56,167 nt of DNA from an uncultured Lachnospiraceae bacterium (lineage in GTDB: Bacteria > Bacillota > Clostridia > Lachnospirales > Lachnospiraceae): assembly GCA_910587105.1 (NCBI GenBank), contig CAJUMB010000018.1:1-56167 (forward strand). The letters run 5' to 3'. Position 1 is the first letter of the stretch; each line of letters starts with the position of its first letter. This document shows, piece by piece, positions 47,967 to 56,167 of this stretch. The notes beneath the pieces were generated by a model. It was not told where the DNA came from, ran no database searches, and was given only the letters and a program-made list of their open reading frames with translations. A program made the position numbers and the translations under genes.

Positions 47967-50201
47967 ATGGAGTCGGAATTATTTGAAAAAATCGGGGGTA
48001 TTACGCTGAATTACACGTACTATCCGGGAGAGGATCTGTACAGCGACGGGGACGTGGAGGACCAGCTTTTGGAGATTGCCAGGACTTGTCCCAGGGAAGA
48101 GTATAACCGCATGATCACGGAGAGAAAAAGCTGGCCGGTGCTGTATCATTTTTCGCAGATCCGTGAGAATATCGTAAGCTGGCTGCCCATAACAAAAGAA
48201 CATAAGGTTTTGGAAATAGGCTCCGGCTGCGGGGCCCTGACAGGGATTCTGGCAGAGATGGCGGGCAGTGTCACATGCGTGGAGCTGTCCAGAAAACGCA
48301 GCCAGATCAATGCCTATAAAAATCGGGAATACAGTAATGTAGAAATTCAGGTGGGAAATTTTCAGGATATTGAGCCCAATCTGGCCTGCGGGGACGGGTA
48401 TGACTTTATCACTTTAATCGGCGTCTTTGAATATGCCCGGGAGTATATGGGAGGGCAGGACCCTTACGTGGAGATGCTGAGAAAGACAGCACGGCATCTA
48501 AAGCCAGGGGGCCAGATCGTCATTGCCATTGAGAACAGAATCGGATTAAAATACTGGTCTGGATTTGCAGAAGACCATGTGCGCACCTACTTTGAGGGTC
48601 TGGAAGGATATCCGCACACCACCCATGTGCGCACCTTCTCCCGTCCGGGACTGTGTGAGGTAATCCGCAGAGCAGGAGATTTTCAGACAGAGTTTTATTA
48701 TCCTTTCCCGGACTATAAGTTTCCCATGGCTGTGTATTCCGATGAATACCTTCCCAGGCGGGGGGAGGCGGGGGAGGATTTTCCCAATTATGACCAGGAA
48801 AGAATTCTGTCTTTTTCCGAGGGAAGGGTGCTGGATACCCTCATTGAGGACGGTCTGCTGCCCCAGTTTGCCAATTCCTTCCTGGTGCTGTTGAGATCTC
48901 AGGCCCAGGAGGAGCCTTCTGACAGGGAAAAAGTTATATTTGCCAAATATTCCAATGACCGGGCAGCTGGTTTTTCCATACGCACGGATATCCTCCAGGA
49001 CTCTAAGGGAAACCGGGCAGTGCAGAAAGTACCCATGCACCCTGCAGCCAAAAACCATCTGGAAAATCTGTGCCGGTGGCAGGAAAGGCTGGATACTGTC
49101 TGCAAAGCCAGAGGATTTGCCATGAATCGGGGGCGCAGTCTGGGAGACGGAGGAATCCGGCTGGAGTATATTCAGGGAGAGACACTGGAGGAAAGGCTGG
49201 ATGCCCTGCTGGATCTGGGGCAGGAAGAGGAAGCTGTCAGCAGGCTGAAAGCATTTGTGGAACAGGTACGGGAGATGGCACAGGAGCCTTTTGAGATGAC
49301 AGAGCGGTTCGTCCAGGTATTTGGCCGGCCTTCATTTCCCAGGGAGGAAAAGAGTATGGCGGTGACAGATATTGATTTCATCTGCAGGAATGTGATACTG
49401 GGCCATCCTTCCACGGTAATCGATTATGAGTGGTGCTTTGATTTCCCCATTCCTGTTTCTTATCTGGTGTACCGGATTCTCCACTATTATATTTACGGAA
49501 AAGGAAGCCGGGCAGTTTTGGAAAAATACCAGCTGTTTTCCTGGGCAGGGCTTACCGGGGAGGAAATCTCTATCTATGAGGAAATGGAGAGAGCTTTCCA
49601 GCAGTATATCAACCGCGCCCATGTGCCTCTGCATGAAATGTTTGAGGGATTTGGCGGCGGCAGGCTGTCCCTGAGGGATATGATCGAGCATGAGCGGTAT
49701 TATATCAGTAACCATGTATTTCAGGTGTTCTTTGACAGGGGAGATGGATTTTCGGAGGCCGATTCCCGTCTGATCCCCATGGAGAACGGGGTTGTGAAAG
49801 GGGAGATCGATCTGCCGGAGCATGTGGCGGGACTGCGCCTGGACCCTGGAATGGACCCGGGTATCTGCCGGATTTTAAAACTGCAGTTTGTCTGTGAGGG
49901 AGGCAGGGAGCTTCCGGCCAAATATCAGGCCAACGGCCACTGTCTGGAACCGGATGCCATTTATTTTGCCTGCCAGGACCCTCAGATTCTCATTCAGGAG
50001 ATGCAGGAGGGGGCTGTGAAACTTCTGGTATCTCTGGAGATGTACCCGGCTGACGCCTATGTGATGGAGAAATTTCTGAAGAAGATCCGGGAGCAGGAAA
50101 CAGCTGTGGAAAACTGCCGCAGGCAGATCCGGAGAATGGAAAATACAAAAGTGTGGAAAGCTTACCGCGCGTACCGGGAGCTGCGGGAAAGGAACAAATA
50201 G
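47967..50201 (+). CDS. WbdD-like methyltransferase-kinase-coiled-coil protein (putative chain terminator)
   Basis: A 744-residue multidomain protein. Parts in order: a class I SAM methyltransferase (about 60-310; VLEIGSGCGALTG near 80, IAIENRIGLKYWSG near 188), and an aminoglycoside-phosphotransferase/kinase-like domain (about 320-560). The kinase motifs are LEYIQGETLEERL, TDIDFICRNVI (catalytic Asp and Asn region) and VIDYEWCFDFP (metal-binding Asp). A beta-rich stretch (about 605-700) and a C-terminal charged helix, likely coiled coil and membrane-associating (about 705-744), complete it. This is the layout of WbdD, which caps O9a chains and sets their length together with Wzt_C. The similarity is of architecture, not proven orthology. 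It follows the Wzt-like gene by 3 bp. Confidence 0.75.
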   Translation: MESELFEKIGGITLNYTYYPGEDLYSDGDVEDQLLEIARTCPREEYNRMITERKSWPVLYHFSQIRENIVSWLPITKEHKVLEIGSGCGALTGILAEMAGSVTCVELSRKRSQINAYKNREYSNVEIQVGNFQDIEPNLACGDGYDFITLIGVFEYAREYMGGQDPYVEMLRKTARHLKPGGQIVIAIENRIGLKYWSGFAEDHVRTYFEGLEGYPHTTHVRTFSRPGLCEVIRRAGDFQTEFYYPFPDYKFPMAVYSDEYLPRRGEAGEDFPNYDQERILSFSEGRVLDTLIEDGLLPQFANSFLVLLRSQAQEEPSDREKVIFAKYSNDRAAGFSIRTDILQDSKGNRAVQKVPMHPAAKNHLENLCRWQERLDTVCKARGFAMNRGRSLGDGGIRLEYIQGETLEERLDALLDLGQEEEAVSRLKAFVEQVREMAQEPFEMTERFVQVFGRPSFPREEKSMAVTDIDFICRNVILGHPSTVIDYEWCFDFPIPVSYLVYRILHYYIYGKGSRAVLEKYQLFSWAGLTGEEISIYEEMERAFQQYINRAHVPLHEMFEGFGGGRLSLRDMIEHERYYISNHVFQVFFDRGDGFSEADSRLIPMENGVVKGEIDLPEHVAGLRLDPGMDPGICRILKLQFVCEGGRELPAKYQANGHCLEPDAIYFACQDPQILIQEMQEGAVKLLVSLEMYPADAYVMEKFLKKIREQETAVENCRRQIRRMENTKVWKAYRAYRELRERNK

Positions 50202-50203
50202 AT

Positions 50204-52795
50204 ATGGGAAAAGCGGATTTAGAAAAGATATACACAGCGGTGGACTGGGAGAAATACGCTTCCAGGGAAAAGATTGCCCTGACCGTTGAAGGCTGGATCG
50301 CATCAGTGGATTCCCGGCCCATAGAAATTCAGGTTCTGGCAGAGGGAGAACCCATCCCTTTTGAGAAACAGCGGAAACTGCGCCTGGATGTGGTTGAGAA
50401 TGTGGAAGAACTGCGGGGGGCTTCTCCGGAAGTGGGGTTTTCCGTGATTATCCCCGAAGTGGACGATCTGTGGGAGCACTATGGGGAATTCGGGGTTTTC
50501 CAGATTTTGGCTGTTCGTGGAGAAGAAAAACAGGTGGTGTGGGAAAAGACCGGCGGGCAGATGAACAAAGACTACGGCGCCCAGACCATGAAGTATAAGC
50601 TGGATGTGGTGCAGCCCCGGGAGGGCAGAATCCTTCTGCAGGGATGGGTGGTAGATGACATGAGAGAGGAAAAAATCTCTGTGGTGGATGAGAAGAAGAA
50701 TCCCATTCCCTTTGAAATGGAGAGGGTGATGCGCCTGGATGTGATGAAGGCACAGAATCTGAAAGACGGGTATGCCTATGGCTTTGAGATTGCTATCATG
50801 GCGGACCAGGTTCCAGGGGACTGGCTGGTTCTGATTCTGGAGAACCGCCTGACCCAGAAGAAGTGCAGGGTAAATCTGAAAAAAATGTATTACCGCCACT
50901 CCAAGCGGGGGCGTCTGGCACGGGCACTGCGCAGGGAGCGGTTGGCTGTGAACCGGGCGTATATCCGCCAGTACGGTGTGGGGAAATTCATCCAGGAGCT
51001 GGGAAGAGAGATGGACCCGGATGCCAGTGAGGACCATGGATGGCTGAAAAAGCATGGTGTCACCAGGCAGGAGCTGAAACTTCAGAGGCAGCATGAGTTT
51101 CCCTACCAGCCCATGATCAGTATTGTGGTGCCTTTATATAACACCCCATTAAAATTTCTGAAGGCCATGGTGGAGTCCATTCAGAAACAGAGTTACCCAA
51201 ACTGGGAGCTGTGTCTGGCAGACGGCAGCACCGATGACCAGGCGGGGGAGATGATCCGGAAAAACTATGGAAAAGATGTGCGCATCCGCTATCGCAGGCT
51301 TCCGGTGAACAGAGGAATTTCCGGCAACACCAACGCGGCGCTGGATATGGCCAGGGGTGAATTTATTATGCTCTGCGACCATGACGATGTGGTAACCCCC
51401 GATGCCTGTTATGAGATGGTGAAAGCCTTGAATACGGATGAACAGGTGGATATTGTTTACAGTGACGAGGATAAGCTGAGCATGGACGGCCTGCGCCTGT
51501 ACGACCCTCATTTTAAACCGGATTTTAATCTGGACTTGCTGCGCAGCAATAATTATATCTGCCACATTTTCATGGTGCGCAAAGCAGTGGTGGACCGGGC
51601 GGGAAAATTCCGCAGTGAATTTGACGGGGCCCAGGACTATGACTTCATTCTGCGCTGCTGTGAGCAGGCAAGAAAGATTTACCATGTGCCCAGGTCTTTG
51701 TACCACTGGCGTTCCCATCCGGCCTCCACGGCGGGGAATCCCTCCAGTAAAATGTACGCCTATAAAGCAGGGGAGGAGGCGGTGCGGGCCCATTATAACC
51801 GGCTGGGCATGGAGGCGGAGGTGTCCATGACCGAGCATTACGGCAGATACCGCACCACATTCCCGGTGAAGGGAAATCCCAAGGTCTCCATACTGATTCC
51901 CAACAAAGACCACAGGGAAGACTTGGAGCGGGCCATCGCCTCTATTTATGAAAAGTCCACGTACTCCAACTTTGAAGTGCTGGTGATTGAGAACAACAGC
52001 ACCCAGGAGGAAACCTTTGCCTGTTACCAAAAGCTCCAGGAAAAACATTCCAATCTGGGGGTAGTGGCGTGGAAAGGAGAATTCAACTACGCGGCCATTA
52101 ACAATTACGGCGCCGGCTGTGCCAATGGGGAGTACCTGCTGTTTTTGAACAACGATATTGAGATCATCTCACCGGACTGGATGGAGGAAATGCTGGGATA
52201 CTGCCAGCGGGAGGATGTGGGGGTATGCGGGGGGAAGCTGCTATATCCCAATAACCGCATCCAGCACGCTGGGGTGGTGGTGGGACTGGGAGGTCCTGCA
52301 GGCCATGTGCTGTGCGGGGCGAAGAACGGAGTTCTCACCTACGCAGGAAAGTCCAATTCCACCCAGGATCTCAGCGCAGTCACCGCTGCCTGCATGATGA
52401 CGCCCAAGGAAATCTTTGATAAGGCAGGGGGATTCGGGGAAGAATTCCAGGTGGCCTACAACGATGTGGATTACTGTCTGAAGGTACGCCAAATGGGGCT
52501 GTTGGTGGTATATAATGCATTTGTGGAAGCTTATCACTACGAATCTGCTACCAGAGGGGCGGAGGACACCCCTGAGAAGAAGAAACGCCTGAAAAGAGAG
52601 GCAGCTCTTTTTACCAGTAAATGGCCGGAGATTCTGGAAAAAGGAGATCCCTATTACAATGTGAATCTGACCCTGGATAATGGAGACTGTCGTCTGCGGG
52701 GACAGGCAGAGGCTCTGCCAAAGATTGAAGATGTGCAGCAGGAGCTGGAGCAGGCAGAGAAAAAGGCAGGCAGAAAGCAGAGGAGAGCAGTATGA
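50204..52795 (+). CDS. Two-domain GT2 glycosyltransferase with N-terminal beta-domains
   Basis: About 863 residues. The first 240 residues hold two similar beta-sandwich-like segments (GWIASVDSRPIEIQVL... and GWVVDDMREEKISVV..., each ending with PI.FE...RLDV). Then come two GT2 domains: one from about 305 (MISIVVPLYNTPLKF; CDHDDVVTPD near 393) and one from about 560 (KVSILIPNKDHRED; FLNNDIEI near 648). The closing block AYNDVDYCLKVRQMG...YHYESATRG is typical of rhamnosyltransferases. It probably adds two linkages of the polymer repeat. ATG 50204, with GGAAAGGAAC upstream, is chosen over the ATG at 50153 inside the previous gene. It overlaps its paralogue by 4 bp. Confidence 0.85.
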   Translation: MGKADLEKIYTAVDWEKYASREKIALTVEGWIASVDSRPIEIQVLAEGEPIPFEKQRKLRLDVVENVEELRGASPEVGFSVIIPEVDDLWEHYGEFGVFQILAVRGEEKQVVWEKTGGQMNKDYGAQTMKYKLDVVQPREGRILLQGWVVDDMREEKISVVDEKKNPIPFEMERVMRLDVMKAQNLKDGYAYGFEIAIMADQVPGDWLVLILENRLTQKKCRVNLKKMYYRHSKRGRLARALRRERLAVNRAYIRQYGVGKFIQELGREMDPDASEDHGWLKKHGVTRQELKLQRQHEFPYQPMISIVVPLYNTPLKFLKAMVESIQKQSYPNWELCLADGSTDDQAGEMIRKNYGKDVRIRYRRLPVNRGISGNTNAALDMARGEFIMLCDHDDVVTPDACYEMVKALNTDEQVDIVYSDEDKLSMDGLRLYDPHFKPDFNLDLLRSNNYICHIFMVRKAVVDRAGKFRSEFDGAQDYDFILRCCEQARKIYHVPRSLYHWRSHPASTAGNPSSKMYAYKAGEEAVRAHYNRLGMEAEVSMTEHYGRYRTTFPVKGNPKVSILIPNKDHREDLERAIASIYEKSTYSNFEVLVIENNSTQEETFACYQKLQEKHSNLGVVAWKGEFNYAAINNYGAGCANGEYLLFLNNDIEIISPDWMEEMLGYCQREDVGVCGGKLLYPNNRIQHAGVVVGLGGPAGHVLCGAKNGVLTYAGKSNSTQDLSAVTAACMMTPKEIFDKAGGFGEEFQVAYNDVDYCLKVRQMGLLVVYNAFVEAYHYESATRGAEDTPEKKKRLKREAALFTSKWPEILEKGDPYYNVNLTLDNGDCRLRGQAEALPKIEDVQQELEQAEKKAGRKQRRAV

Positions 52796-55251
52796 CAGGT
52801 GAAATTTTTGAGGTCAAGAGAGAACGGTTTGATCTGCAGAACCCCCGGCAGTATCTGCTTCAGGGAAACTGGCCAAAAGAATATGAACCCCAGGCATTTT
52901 TGGATGATCAGCCCCTTTCGGCGGGGATGGAGCCCTGGGAGCATACCAGTGCCCTGGAGCGGTTCAAGGATCTGGATTTGGTAAAAGGAGAGAATGTAAC
53001 CCTGTCCGTGGAGCTTCCCGAAGACGTGGGAAACTATAAAAAACTGACCATTTATGCAAAAAAAGGGGATAAGCAGATTTGCTGGTTTACCATCCGGGGG
53101 ACAGAACTGGCTCTGCGCATGGGAAAACCCCAGTATTATATAGAAGAAGAAATTGTGGGTCCCCAGAAAAGCTGCCAGATCCGTGGATGGGCGGTGGATG
53201 AGAGTCCCGTGTCTGTGGGGGTTTTTGACCAGGACAAGAAGCCCATCCCCTGCAATATTCAGAAGAATACCCGGGTGGACGTGGCGGAAATGTTCAAAGA
53301 ATGCCAGATTGACGGAAAATGTGGTTTTTTCGTGGAGCTGGAACAGCTGCAAGGGGACTGGATCTATCTGGTGTTCCACTCGAAAAGAGGTAACGCCGTG
53401 TACCGGGTCTACTTAAAACGCCGGGTGATTCTCCAGAGAAAACTGAATCAATTCAAAAAGAAAGCCATCCGTTACTATCAGGCCCACGGCCTTGGCGCAG
53501 TGTTTGCCAAGAGTGTGGGAAAACTGGCGGCTGTCTCCAAACGGCCCATTGTATATCAGAAATGGCTGCAGAAACACCTGCCCAGTCCGGGGGAGCTGGA
53601 GCGGCAGAAGAAAGAGACCTTCTCTTCCAGTCCGCGAATCAGCGTGGTGGTTCCCTTATACCGTACCCAGCCGGAATACCTGGAGCAGATGATTGAATCT
53701 GTGAGAAATCAGACCTACAGTAACTGGGAGCTGTGTCTGTCTGACGGAAGCGGAGCAGATTCGCCCATAAAAGGAATCCTGGAACAGTGGGAGAAAAGAG
53801 ATTCCCGTATCCGGGCAGTGTATCATCAGGAGCCGCTGAAAATCGCGCCAAACACCAATGAAGCCATTGGGATTTCTACAGGAGAATTTGTGGCATTTAT
53901 GGACCACGACGACCAGCTGACGCCCAATGCCCTCTATGAGTGCGTGAAAGCCCTGAATGAGAAGGAAGGAATCCAGATGCTGTACTCCGATGAGGACAAA
54001 ATGTCCATGGACGGGCATAAATTCTTCCAGCCGCATATGAAGCCGGATTTCAATCAGGACTTGCTGTGTACTGTGAATTATATCTGTCATCTGTTTGTGG
54101 TGCGCCGGGATATTCTGGAGAAAACAGGAAATCTCCGCCAGGAATTTGACGGGGCCCAGGATTACGACTTGATTTTCCGATGTACGGAAGCCGTGGAGGA
54201 GTCCAGGCGCATGGAGCTGATTCATCATATCCCCAAAGTGCTGTATCACTGGCGCAGCCATGAAGATTCCACATCAGAAAATCCGGATAGTAAATTGTAT
54301 GCCTTCGATGCAGGACAGCGGGCGGTGCAGGCCCACTATGACCGCATAGGAGTTAAGGCAGAAGTATATAAAGGAGAATATCTGGGGCTTTACCGGACCC
54401 GTTTCCTGCGGGATTATGACCCGCTGATCTCTGTGATCATTCCCAATAAAGACCACTGGGAAGACCTGAAATGCTGTCTGGATTCTCTGGAGAAAAAGGC
54501 CTCCTATTCTAATCTGGAATACATTATTATAGAAAACAACAGCGAACAGGAAGAAACGTCTGCCTATTACCGGGAACTGGAGGCTTCCCATCCGCAGGCA
54601 AAAGTGGTGTACTGGGAAGGGGAATTCAACTACTCGGCCATCAACAATTACGGGGTAACCTATGCCTCCGGTGAGTACTTGCTGTTCCTCAATAATGATA
54701 CGGAAGTGATCAATGAAGACTGTATTGAGGAACTGCTGGGGTACTGTATGAGGCCGGACGTGGGCGCAGTGGGGGCAAGGCTGTACTTTGAAGATGACAC
54801 CATTCAGCATGCCGGCGTGGTCATCGGCTTCGGCGGCGTGGCGGGGCACTGCTTTGTCCAGCAGCTGAGAGGATATACGGGTTACTGCCACAGAATCATC
54901 AGCGCCCAGAACTACAGCGCAGTGACAGCGGCCTGTATGATGGTTCCCAGGGATGTGTTTGAGAAAGTGGGAGGATTCAGTGAAGAGCTGGCCGTGGCCT
55001 TTAACGACATTGATTTCTGTCTGAAAGTGGGCCGGGCCGGGAAGCTGATTGTATATAATCCTTATGCAGAACTGTACCACTATGAATCCAAGTCCAGAGG
55101 GCTGGAGGACACACCGGAGAAAGTGGCCCGGTTTAATCAGGAAATCGCCGTGTTTGAGAAGCGGTGGCCGGATATACTGAGAAAGGGAGACCCGTATTAC
55201 AATCCCAATTTAACATTGGACAGCCAGGATTTCTCGTTGAAAAGAATTTAG
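52792..55251 (+). CDS. Two-domain GT2 glycosyltransferase, paralogue of the preceding gene
   Basis: An 819-residue protein with the same plan as its neighbour. N-terminal beta-domains (about 1-230; GWAVDESPVSVGVFDQDKKP matches the second segment of the other) are followed by a GT2 domain from about 282 (RISVVVPLYRTQPEYLE; DHDDQLTPNA near 380) and a second from about 545 (LISVIIPNKDHWEDL; FLNNDTEV near 634). The end block AFNDIDFCLKVGRAG...YHYESKSRG is again of rhamnosyltransferase type. The pair clearly arose by duplication and divergence. The first beta-domain differs most, so the two may bind different acceptor ends. The start overlaps the previous stop (ATGA). Confidence 0.85.
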   Translation: MTGEIFEVKRERFDLQNPRQYLLQGNWPKEYEPQAFLDDQPLSAGMEPWEHTSALERFKDLDLVKGENVTLSVELPEDVGNYKKLTIYAKKGDKQICWFTIRGTELALRMGKPQYYIEEEIVGPQKSCQIRGWAVDESPVSVGVFDQDKKPIPCNIQKNTRVDVAEMFKECQIDGKCGFFVELEQLQGDWIYLVFHSKRGNAVYRVYLKRRVILQRKLNQFKKKAIRYYQAHGLGAVFAKSVGKLAAVSKRPIVYQKWLQKHLPSPGELERQKKETFSSSPRISVVVPLYRTQPEYLEQMIESVRNQTYSNWELCLSDGSGADSPIKGILEQWEKRDSRIRAVYHQEPLKIAPNTNEAIGISTGEFVAFMDHDDQLTPNALYECVKALNEKEGIQMLYSDEDKMSMDGHKFFQPHMKPDFNQDLLCTVNYICHLFVVRRDILEKTGNLRQEFDGAQDYDLIFRCTEAVEESRRMELIHHIPKVLYHWRSHEDSTSENPDSKLYAFDAGQRAVQAHYDRIGVKAEVYKGEYLGLYRTRFLRDYDPLISVIIPNKDHWEDLKCCLDSLEKKASYSNLEYIIIENNSEQEETSAYYRELEASHPQAKVVYWEGEFNYSAINNYGVTYASGEYLLFLNNDTEVINEDCIEELLGYCMRPDVGAVGARLYFEDDTIQHAGVVIGFGGVAGHCFVQQLRGYTGYCHRIISAQNYSAVTAACMMVPRDVFEKVGGFSEELAVAFNDIDFCLKVGRAGKLIVYNPYAELYHYESKSRGLEDTPEKVARFNQEIAVFEKRWPDILRKGDPYYNPNLTLDSQDFSLKRI

Positions 55252-55262
55252 GAGGGAGACTT

Positions 55263-56108
55263 ATGCGTTTTTTAGTAACTGGTGTGAAAGGACAGCTGGG
55301 ACATGATGTGATGGATGAGCTGGCTCTGCGGGGCTGCGAAGGTGTAGGTGTGGATGTGGAGGAAATGGATATCACGGATGCACAGGCCGTGGAGAAGGTG
55401 ATGAGCAGTGTTCAGGTGGACGGGGTGATCCACTGCGCCGCCTATACAGCAGTGGACGCGGCAGAGGACAATCAGGAGCTGTGTATGAAAATCAACGCAG
55501 ACGGCACAGAGAATATCTGCCGGATGTGCAAAAAGTTGGATCTGCCCATTATGTATATCAGCACAGACTATGTGTTTGATGGGGAAGGAGAGCGCCCCTG
55601 GGAGCCGGAGGATGAGAAGAAACCTCTGAATGTGTACGGGCAGAGCAAGTATCTGGGAGAACTGGCAGTGCAGAAATACCTGGAAAAATATTACATTGTG
55701 CGGATTGCCTGGGTATTTGGTGTCAATGGCAATAATTTTATCAAAGCCATGTTAAACAAGGCAAAAACCACCAATCAGGTATCTGTAGTCAGCGACCAGA
55801 CCGGTTCCCCCACATACACCCGGGATCTGGCGGTGCTGCTGGTGGATATGATGGAGACAAATCGTTATGGGGTTTATCATGCCACCAATGAAGGCATCTG
55901 CAATTGGTATGAATTTGCGAAAGAGATATTCGCCCAGGCGGGCATTGATATGGAAGTGACGCCTATCAGTTCAGACCAATACCCGGCAAAAGCCACACGG
56001 CCTCACAACAGCCGGATGAATAAAGATAAGCTGGAGGAAAAAGGATTCCGGAGACTGCCGCCCTGGCAGGATGCTTTGAAGCGGTATTTGGAGATTATCA
56101 GGGGATAG
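55263..56108 (+). CDS. rfbD: dTDP-4-dehydrorhamnose reductase
   Basis: A 281-residue NAD(P)H-dependent reductase, last step of dTDP-L-rhamnose synthesis. Family blocks are MRFLVTGVKGQLGHDV, HCAAYTAVDAAEDN, the STDYVFDG segment, the catalytic YGQSKYLGE, and RIAWVFGVNGNNF. ATG 55263 has AGGAGGG in front; a longer reading frame from 55164 overlaps the preceding glycosyltransferase and is not needed. It completes the four-gene dTDP-rhamnose set, and is placed after the glycosyltransferases rather than with rfbA, B and C. The last turns of the family fold (PHNSRMNKDKLEEKGF) are present, so the gene is complete. Confidence 0.96.
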   Translation: MRFLVTGVKGQLGHDVMDELALRGCEGVGVDVEEMDITDAQAVEKVMSSVQVDGVIHCAAYTAVDAAEDNQELCMKINADGTENICRMCKKLDLPIMYISTDYVFDGEGERPWEPEDEKKPLNVYGQSKYLGELAVQKYLEKYYIVRIAWVFGVNGNNFIKAMLNKAKTTNQVSVVSDQTGSPTYTRDLAVLLVDMMETNRYGVYHATNEGICNWYEFAKEIFAQAGIDMEVTPISSDQYPAKATRPHNSRMNKDKLEEKGFRRLPPWQDALKRYLEIIRG

Positions 56109-56113
56109 TTCCT

Positions 56114-56167
56114 TAGAGCGTGTCTTAAAAATGCTTTTTGTCAGATGTGCGTCACACTTGGTGGGAG
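56114..56167 (+). mobile_element. Family A repeat element, partial copy at the window edge
   Basis: From TAGAGCGTGTCTTAAAAATG onward, this matches the reverse complement of the right half of the element at 73-232 for at least 50 nt (shared runs GTGCGTCACA and GTGGGAG). TA precedes the GAGCG end as in the other copy. The rest lies beyond the window. Confidence 0.65.

Overview
The window looks like a chromosomal segment of a spore-forming member of the Firmicutes, class Clostridia, most likely family Lachnospiraceae. This rests on gene content and order: holB-ricT-trmN6-rsmI and gpr-spoIIP-lepA-hemW are Bacillus/Clostridium-type housekeeping and sporulation blocks. Strong AGGAGG-type ribosome binding sites, BspA-type leucine-rich repeat protein, cell-wall-binding-repeat hydrolases and DUF1703-type AAA/PD-(D/E)XK proteins fit a gut Lachnospiraceae. 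No species call is possible from sequence reading alone.

Layout. 1-510: intergenic, with a TA-flanked 160-bp inverted-repeat element nested inside a second repeat family. 511-11997: a secreted Ig-like protein, then holB, ricT, trmN6, (165-bp inverted-repeat element), rsmI, a DUF1703 ATPase/nuclease-like gene, and gpr-spoIIP-lepA-hemW. 12044-21110: a mixed accessory stretch with a YoaP-like acetyltransferase, an Rrf2 regulator, a MATE exporter divergent from a TetR regulator, a repeat-rich LRR surface protein, a decayed dihydrolipoyl dehydrogenase fragment, a second DUF1703 gene and a lone hisD. 21443-28432: uvrA (with a LexA box), an mreB/mbl homologue, recD2 and comF. 28451-32508: two uncharacterised membrane proteins, cdaA and cdaR (cyclic di-AMP synthesis) and an HPr-like protein.

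32635-41704 is a cell-envelope region. An L,D-transpeptidase and a GH25 muramidase, both with cell-wall-binding repeats, flank a tightly overlapping five-gene operon (PLP enzyme, GT2 with C-terminal membrane helices, ATP-grasp ligase, two SMR/EamA half-transporters) and a convergent RffA/WecE-type sugar aminotransferase. I read this as an Arn-like route to a lipid-linked amino sugar, possibly with an amino-acyl decoration. This is the best candidate in the window for an undescribed system. The aminotransferase promoter is placed so that its mRNA should be leaderless.

41943-56108: metA, then a dTDP-L-rhamnose (rfbB, A, C, D) and ABC-exported polysaccharide cluster with a Wzm/Wzt-like transporter, a methyltransferase-kinase-coiled-coil protein resembling the O-antigen chain terminator WbdD, and two tandem paralogous glycosyltransferases, each carrying two GT2 domains. 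RfbA/RfbB would make dTDP-4-keto-6-deoxyglucose, which can feed both rhamnose (RfbC/RfbD) and the RffA amino-sugar branch, linking the two envelope regions. The window ends inside another copy of the repeat element seen at its start.
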